Shown here: positions 60,560 to 64,000 of the stretch, piece after piece
How positions within the stretch are numbered: position 1 is the stretch's first letter
Layout: every line of letters begins with the position of its first letter
Assembly: GCA_949286115.1 (NCBI GenBank)
Contig: CASEBK010000032.1
Location: forward strand, 1 to 64,000
Direction of reading: 5' to 3'
Source of the DNA: an uncultured Veillonellaceae bacterium
GTDB taxonomy: Bacteria; Bacillota; Negativicutes; Veillonellales; Dialisteraceae
Length of the DNA: 64,000 nt
Notes under the pieces: model-generated
Told to the model about the DNA's origin: nothing
Seen by the model: only the letters and a program-made list of their open reading frames with translations
Database searches by the model: none
Made by a program: the position numbers and the translations under genes

Positions 60560-61561
60560 ATGAATACGCTCGACACGGAGCAGGCCGCGGTCTGGGGCAT
60601 CCATGCCGTGGATGCCAATTTGTTTCTGGACCAGAACATCATCGCCATCGGATGGGACGATCTGGGCGACCTTTCTCTTCTTTCCCAGACGAAAGAAGCA
60701 TTTAAGGAAAAATATGCAGAGGAATACCCGGCCGCCAAAAAAGGGACCATGGCCGCACATGTCGGACTTCTTTTCCGATTTGTCAACGAAGTGAAATCCG
60801 GCGACTACATAGTCTATCCTTCCAAACCGGACCGGCAGATCCATATTGGACGTATCCTGAGCGATTACTTCTTCGTATCGGGGTCCCGGTATGCCAACCG
60901 CCGAAAAGTAGAATGGCTGAAACATCTTCCCCGCACGGTCTTTTCTCAGGGCGCTCTCAATGAAGTCGGCTCTCTCCTCACTTTTTTTCGCATCAAGACC
61001 TACGCCGCAGAATATCTGGCCGCGCTCCATTCCACGGACAGTTCTCAGATCATTGCGCCCGACACTCCAGAAACGATCGCCCGCACCGCCGACGAGATTC
61101 TCGAAACTACAAAAGACTTCATCTTGAAAGAACTGAGCCGCCGCCTCAAAGGCTATGACATGGAAGACTTCGTGGCGAACCTCCTTCAGGCGATGGGCTA
61201 CCGCACGAAGGTTTCCCCGCACGGCGGCGACAGCGGCATTGATATCATCGCATACAAAGATGAGCTCCCGCCGCGCATCATCGTTCAGGTAAAGAGCATC
61301 GACGCCAATATCACAGAATCCACCATCCAGTCCCTCAAAGGAGCCATGCGGGAAGGCGACTATGGCCTCTTCGTCACACTTTCCGATTACACGAAGAATG
61401 CCCGGCATTATCTGGACAACACCCCCATTATCCGCGGTATCAATGGCGCCGAACTGGCCGACCTCATCCTCCGGTACTACGCCCGGTTGGATGAAAACTA
61501 TCAGAAAATGATTCCTCTCAAGATGGTCTATATTCCTATATCGTTGACAGAGGAAGAGTAA
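60560..61561 (+). CDS. Mrr-type restriction endonuclease
   Basis: 333 residues. The N-terminal 110 residues form a small domain with NEVKSGDYIVYPSK and HIGRILSDYFF, resembling EVE/PUA-like readers of modified bases. From about 190 the Mrr_cat PD-(D/E)XK nuclease domain follows: FVANLLQAMGYRTKVSPHGGDSGIDIIA (Asp228) and IIVQVKS (Gln243, Lys245). Likely type IV enzyme cutting methylated or otherwise modified foreign DNA. Has no adjacent methyltransferase, as expected. Confidence 0.88.
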   Translation: MNTLDTEQAAVWGIHAVDANLFLDQNIIAIGWDDLGDLSLLSQTKEAFKEKYAEEYPAAKKGTMAAHVGLLFRFVNEVKSGDYIVYPSKPDRQIHIGRILSDYFFVSGSRYANRRKVEWLKHLPRTVFSQGALNEVGSLLTFFRIKTYAAEYLAALHSTDSSQIIAPDTPETIARTADEILETTKDFILKELSRRLKGYDMEDFVANLLQAMGYRTKVSPHGGDSGIDIIAYKDELPPRIIVQVKSIDANITESTIQSLKGAMREGDYGLFVTLSDYTKNARHYLDNTPIIRGINGAELADLILRYYARLDENYQKMIPLKMVYIPISLTEEE

Positions 61562-61629
61562 AGGAAGAACTCCCGTCTCCTTTTTCCCGCACGGTGTCCC
61601 CTGACACTTCACCAAAGTTTTGTGTTTCC

Positions 61630-61676
61630 AATAAAAAACATCCCATCCCCGGACGAACGGAGATGGGCTCTTTTTT
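61630..61676. terminator. Bidirectional terminator between the Mrr and CorA genes
   Basis: CCCATC (61642-61647) and GATGGG (61662-61667) arms with A6 before and T6 after. Confidence 0.8.
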
Positions 61677-61699
61677 GTATTTCTTTTTATACGGCGCTC

Positions 61700-62650
61700 T
61701 CAGAGCATGTCTTTTTTCCACAGGACGAAGGCGACGACGATGGTGAAGAGGACGCCGAAGAGGATGAGGCTCATGAAGCCCATGGGGGAGTCTCCCATGG
61801 GGACGGGGACGTTCACGCCCCAGAGGCTGTACACGAGGGTGGGCACCGCCAGGAGGATGGTCATGGAGGTGAGGAATTTCATGATCTGCGACAGGCGGTT
61901 GGAGATGATGGAGGAGAAGGCGTCCATCATGGACATGAGGATGTTCGTGTAGATCTCCACCATTTCGAGGGCCTGCTTGTTTTCGATGATCACGTCTTCG
62001 AGGAGATCTTCGTCTTCTTCGTACATCTTGAGGAGGGAGTTCATGTTGCTCGTGCGGAGACGGAGGAGGCGCTCCATGACGTTTTCGTTCGCGTGGAGGG
62101 CGAAGTTGAAGTAGGTCAGGGATTTCTGCAGCTCCAGCATGCGGAAGAGCTCTTTGTTCTGCATGGAGCGGCGCACCTGGTCTTCGATGAGGTCGGTCTT
62201 TTTGTAGATCTGCTGCAGGAAGTACAGGAAGGAGGAGGACGCCGTGGAGAGGATCTGGAAGAGGAAGCGGGTCTTTTTGTAGGTGTGGAAGGAAATGGAG
62301 GTGTTCGCCAGGAATTTCCCCAGGACGACGCTCTCTTCGAGGCACACGGTGATGAAGAAGTTCCGCGTGATGAAGATGCCCAGAGGCAATGCGTCGTATT
62401 CGTCCTGCTCGAGGACGACAGGGGTATTGACGACGACGAAGATGTATTCGTCTTCGAGCTCCACGTGGGACCGTTCTTCCCGGTCGAGGGCGGTCTGGAG
62501 GACGTCCACGGGAATGCCGGAGACTTCCATGAGACGGCGGAGCTCTTCGTCAGTGGGGGCGGAGCAGTTGATCCACGAGCCTTTTTCCGCCATGTCGAGG
62601 TCGATCTCGCAGAGGGCGTGGTTCTCGTCGTGCTTGTAGGCTTTGAGCAT
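61700..62650 (-). CDS. corA: CorA-family divalent cation transporter with GVN motif
   Basis: 316 residues. A large cytoplasmic N-terminal domain with a long helix (VRRSMQNKELFRMLELQKSL) and two C-terminal membrane segments. The motif between them reads YSLWGVNVPVP (GVN at 278-280) instead of CorA GMN, and the last helix ends in KKDML. Pentameric Mg2+, Co2+ or Zn2+ channel; the GVN variant makes metal selectivity uncertain. Single gene behind a consensus promoter. Confidence 0.9.
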   Translation of the reverse strand: MLKAYKHDENHALCEIDLDMAEKGSWINCSAPTDEELRRLMEVSGIPVDVLQTALDREERSHVELEDEYIFVVVNTPVVLEQDEYDALPLGIFITRNFFITVCLEESVVLGKFLANTSISFHTYKKTRFLFQILSTASSSFLYFLQQIYKKTDLIEDQVRRSMQNKELFRMLELQKSLTYFNFALHANENVMERLLRLRTSNMNSLLKMYEEDEDLLEDVIIENKQALEMVEIYTNILMSMMDAFSSIISNRLSQIMKFLTSMTILLAVPTLVYSLWGVNVPVPMGDSPMGFMSLILFGVLFTIVVAFVLWKKDML

Positions 62651-62703
62651 CTCCGTCTCCTTTCCCTGAAAGCGCCGGGCGGGCGCGGTATCGGCATAGT
62701 CCC

Positions 62704-62732
62704 ACTATAAGCGGCGGCCGCCGGTCTGTCAA
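62704..62732 (-). promoter_or_regulatory. Promoter of the CorA gene
   Basis: Minus strand TTGACA (62727-62732), 17-base spacer, TATAGT (62704-62709). Confidence 0.8.
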
Positions 62733-62741
62733 TCGGTCCAA

Positions 62742-62765
62742 TGAAAAAGCGCAGGGCCTGCGCTC
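62742..62765 (-). terminator. Intrinsic terminator after pfkA
   Basis: GCGCAGG-CCTGCGC stem then TTTTTC on the minus strand, overlapping the pfkA stop region. Confidence 0.75.
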
Positions 62766-63744
62766 ATTTCATTCTGTATCGGGGGCCCGCGCCGATGCGG
62801 AGGGCGAGCTCCCAGCCGTTGGTATAAAATTCCCGCTTCTCTTTGAAAGCGTCGTCGTAGGAGATGATGCGGACGCGGCTGTTCCGGCAGCCTGCGAGGA
62901 ATCCCCGCCGACCGTCGGCGAGCCCGTCGACGGCGGCCGCGCCGAGAATGGCTCCGAGGAGGGCGTCCCTGGCGGTGGGCGCGCCGCCCCGCTGGATGTA
63001 GCCGAGGATGGTGGCGCACACGTCGATGCCGGTCGCTTTTTTCAGCCAGTCGGCCAGCTCCGCGCCGCTCGCCGCTCCTTCGGCGCAGACGATGATGCTG
63101 TTCGTGCGCCCTTCTTTCTGCATCGCAAGGAGGGCGTCGGCGATGTTTTCCCGCGAGAAGGGCACTTCCGGCACGAGGGTGATCTCCGCCCCGCCCGCAA
63201 GGCCGGCGGCGAGGGCGATGTGCCCGGCGTGGCGTCCCATCACTTCCACCACGGCCGCCCGGTCGTGGGAGGCGGCGGTGTCCCGGATGCGGGAGATCGC
63301 TTCGAGGACGGTGTTCACGGCGGTGTCGTAGCCGATGGTCTCTTCGGTGCCGCACATGTCGTTGTCGATGGTGGCAGGGACGACGGCCGTGGCGACGCCC
63401 AGCGCCTCGAGGGCGGCCGCGCCCGCCATGGAGCCGTCGCCGCCGATGACGACGAGCCCGTCGATCTCCCGCTCGCGGAGGAGGGCTGCGGCGCGCTCCT
63501 GCGCTTCTTTTTCTCGGAAGGCCGGCGAGCGGGCGGTCTTCAGCACGGTGCCGCCGTGGTGGACGATGCCTCCGGCGTCTTTCCAGCCGAGGCGGATCAT
63601 GTCTCCCGCCAGGAGCCCTTCATAGCCCCGGAAGACCCCCCAGGTCTCGATGCCCCGGGAGGCGGCGCTCCGGAGGATGCTGCGCACGGCGGCGTTCATG
63701 CCGGGGGCGTCACCGCCGCTGGTGAGGAAGGCAAGGCGTTTCAT
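62764..63744 (-). CDS. pfkA: ATP-dependent 6-phosphofructokinase
   Basis: 326 residues, bacterial short form. LTSGGDAPGMNAAVRS, GGDGSMAGA (ATP loop with GGDG, the ATP-type rather than the PPi-type residue), PATIDNDMCGTEETIGYDTA (catalytic Asp in TIDND), VEVMGRHAGHIA, and LGYIQRGGAPTARD. Phosphorylates fructose-6-phosphate in glycolysis. Four bases downstream of the partial gene at the edge, so probably in an operon with it. Confidence 0.96.
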   Translation of the reverse strand: MKRLAFLTSGGDAPGMNAAVRSILRSAASRGIETWGVFRGYEGLLAGDMIRLGWKDAGGIVHHGGTVLKTARSPAFREKEAQERAAALLREREIDGLVVIGGDGSMAGAAALEALGVATAVVPATIDNDMCGTEETIGYDTAVNTVLEAISRIRDTAASHDRAAVVEVMGRHAGHIALAAGLAGGAEITLVPEVPFSRENIADALLAMQKEGRTNSIIVCAEGAASGAELADWLKKATGIDVCATILGYIQRGGAPTARDALLGAILGAAAVDGLADGRRGFLAGCRNSRVRIISYDDAFKEKREFYTNGWELALRIGAGPRYRMK

Positions 63745-63748
63745 GGGT

Positions 63749-64000
63749 CTATCTCCTCTCGTATCTATCCCGCTCGTGGCGCTGGATGAATTCGATGTGG
63801 TGCCGGTCGATGAACCGCGCGATGAGGAGCGCGGTCTGGGCGGGATGGCGGTTCGTGGTGTTGAAGACCGCGTCCGCCCGGGGCTTCCACGATTCCCATT
63901 GATTTCTCATGCGGCGGACGAAGCCGTCCACGTTGGAATAGTCCATGGTGGGGCGCTTGCCGATGCGCTTGGACACGCGCTCCGCCAGGCGGAAGGGGCG
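63749..64000 (-). CDS. Partial gene, C-terminal fragment of unknown protein
   Basis: The frame is open to the right edge (RPFRLAERVSKRIGKRPTM...), ending FIQRHERDRYERR. About 83 residues are visible. MRNQWESWKPRADAVFNTT recalls the region of uridine-kinase/PRK-like P-loop kinases in which the ADxxFNS block follows an arginine-rich helix, but the P-loop would be off the window. I would not name it. It is co-directional with and directly before pfkA. Confidence 0.6.
   Translation of the reverse strand, partial: RPFRLAERVSKRIGKRPTMDYSNVDGFVRRMRNQWESWKPRADAVFNTTNRHPAQTALLIARFIDRHHIEFIQRHERDRYERR

Overview
The window reads as chromosome of a diderm Firmicute, most likely class Negativicutes. The base composition is high in G+C. 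The translation block ylxM-ffh-rpsP-khpA-ylqD-rimM-trmD has Firmicute order, and two T-box leaders are present. Yet much of the left end is devoted to outer-membrane glycan synthesis (GT4, GT2 and GT8 glycosyltransferases, an O-antigen ligase/polymerase, glycan deacetylases and an MBOAT O-acyltransferase). I cannot name genus or species from sequence alone.

Layout. 1-15810, all on the minus strand: envelope polysaccharide/LPS locus, transcribed from the MBOAT gene towards ugd. One GT4 gene is broken by an in-frame TGA and another is frameshifted at a G8 tract. 15986-20038, plus: e(P4)-like acid phosphatase, RlmD-type rRNA methyltransferase, then an AlbA/Schlafen-type regulator behind an array of TTTCACTTA half-sites. 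20080-23177, minus: ileS with an isoleucine T-box. 23254-27233, plus: NhaC antiporter, small Cys-motif protein, membrane protein, LysO-like lysine exporter, low-molecular-weight phosphatase. 27318-33268: an anion/carboxylate uptake and amide hydrolysis group (DASS symporter, M20 amidohydrolase, GntR regulator, creatininase-family enzyme, CitM-type carrier) linked by ATATTATAATAT palindromes. 33326-37193, minus: a two-gene McrBC-like system (PD-(D/E)XK nuclease of the DUF2357 type plus McrB-like AAA NTPase).

37194-44412 holds a repeat-rich stretch, the yebC end of the translation operon, the operon itself, and a 1.1 kb repeat island. 44413-48710, minus: a very unusual acidic/basic two-block protein, a CNNM/CBS transporter and an MFS carrier. 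49093-52025: divergent LysR regulator, a roughly 270 bp deleted IS3-family element, and a CPA2 antiporter. 52136-56242, minus: a TRAP transporter with an isocitrate-lyase-family enzyme, all downstream of a strong promoter and a T-box leader whose specifier best fits CTC (Leu). 56377-59255: MntR/DtxR-type regulator, peroxiredoxin pair, TauE/SafE permease. 59670-64000: hypothetical protein, Mrr-type restriction enzyme, CorA, pfkA and a partial gene at the edge.

The points I would look at first are the Leu-type T-box placed over a TRAP transporter plus C-C lyase; the G8-tract frameshift in a surface glycosyltransferase (possible phase variation); the McrB-like/DUF2357 pair; the regulator with its dense operator array; and a family of dispersed foldback repeats at 37.6-37.9 kb and 43.4-44.2 kb.
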